Assembly (NCBI GenBank): GCA_937895825.1
Contig: CALBKP010000073.1
Span: 1-14,646 of the forward strand
Source of the DNA: an uncultured Alistipes sp.
Lineage (GTDB): Bacteria; Bacteroidota; Bacteroidia; Bacteroidales; Rikenellaceae
DNA length: 14,646 nucleotides
Direction: 5' to 3'
Under the pieces are notes generated by a model, which was not told the origin of the DNA, made no database searches, and worked only from the letters and a program-made list of their open reading frames with translations. Positions 14,612 to 14,646 of the stretch are shown here, in pieces; positions within the stretch are counted from its first letter, which is position 1; every line of letters begins with the position of its first letter. Both the position numbers and the translations under genes were made by a program.

Positions 14612-14646
14612 GCGGAAATAGCTCAGTTGGTAGAGCACAACCTTGC
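14612..14646 (+). tRNA. tRNA, 5' half, probably Gly (anticodon GCC)
   Basis: The final 35 nt fit a tRNA exactly: acceptor GCGGAAA, TA, D-stem GCTC/GAGC around the AGTTGGTA loop, then A26, anticodon stem CAACC and loop TTGC up to the edge. Anticodon bases 34-35 are G and C; base 36 is outside. GCN could be Gly (GCC), Cys, Ser or Arg; the GCGGAAA acceptor arm and CCTTGC context are those of Bacteroidetes tRNA-Gly(GCC). The 3' half is cut by the window end. Confidence 0.9.

Noticed and set aside
1..14646. CRISPR array, insertion sequence, integrase or phage genes
   Set aside because: No spaced repeat array, transposase, recombinase or structural phage protein was seen; the tRNA at the right edge could be an attachment site, but nothing in the window supports that.

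Overview
The window looks like chromosomal DNA of a Bacteroidales bacterium. The evidence is Bacteroidetes-type promoters (TTG, 19-21 bp, TAnnTTTG), A-rich translation starts without strong Shine-Dalgarno sequences, a GLPGLI-family protein, an outer-membrane protein with a CarboxypepD_reg-like front, a DAHP synthase-chorismate mutase fusion, and the carboxyspermidine route to spermidine. An Alistipes-like (Rikenellaceae) source is possible, but that is only an impression.

Layout. 1-912 (minus): N-terminal 304 codons of a monofunctional haem catalase that runs off the left edge. 913-1647: a decayed C-terminal remnant of a maltose/galactoside-type O-acetyltransferase, a perfect 19-bp terminator hairpin, a second smaller hairpin, then a promoter. 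1648-5912 (plus): a tight three-gene operon for envelope proteins (TonB-receptor-like barrel, small exported protein, GLPGLI protein), with a shared hairpin facing the convergent gene kbl. 6034-7221 (minus): kbl, glycine C-acetyltransferase. 7222-7606: divergent promoters and a structured leader. 7607-12818 (plus): agmatinase, carboxyspermidine dehydrogenase, carboxyspermidine decarboxylase and biosynthetic arginine decarboxylase, closed by a hairpin. 12976-14504 (plus): a cytoplasmic cyclophilin and a DAHP synthase-chorismate mutase fusion. 14612 to the end: the first 35 nt of a tRNA, probably Gly, with its own promoter.

How the genes work together. The four genes at 7607-12818 encode a complete path: arginine to agmatine (SpeA), agmatine to putrescine plus urea (SpeB), putrescine plus aspartate semialdehyde to carboxyspermidine (CASDH), and carboxyspermidine to spermidine (CASDC). 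The leader before agmatinase can fold into a stepped stem starting at the predicted transcript end, and the gap before CASDH holds a 14-codon open frame overlapping a 7-bp hairpin. These are candidate control points. The 1648-5912 triad has no SusD partner and no recognisable enzyme, so it is the least explained system here.
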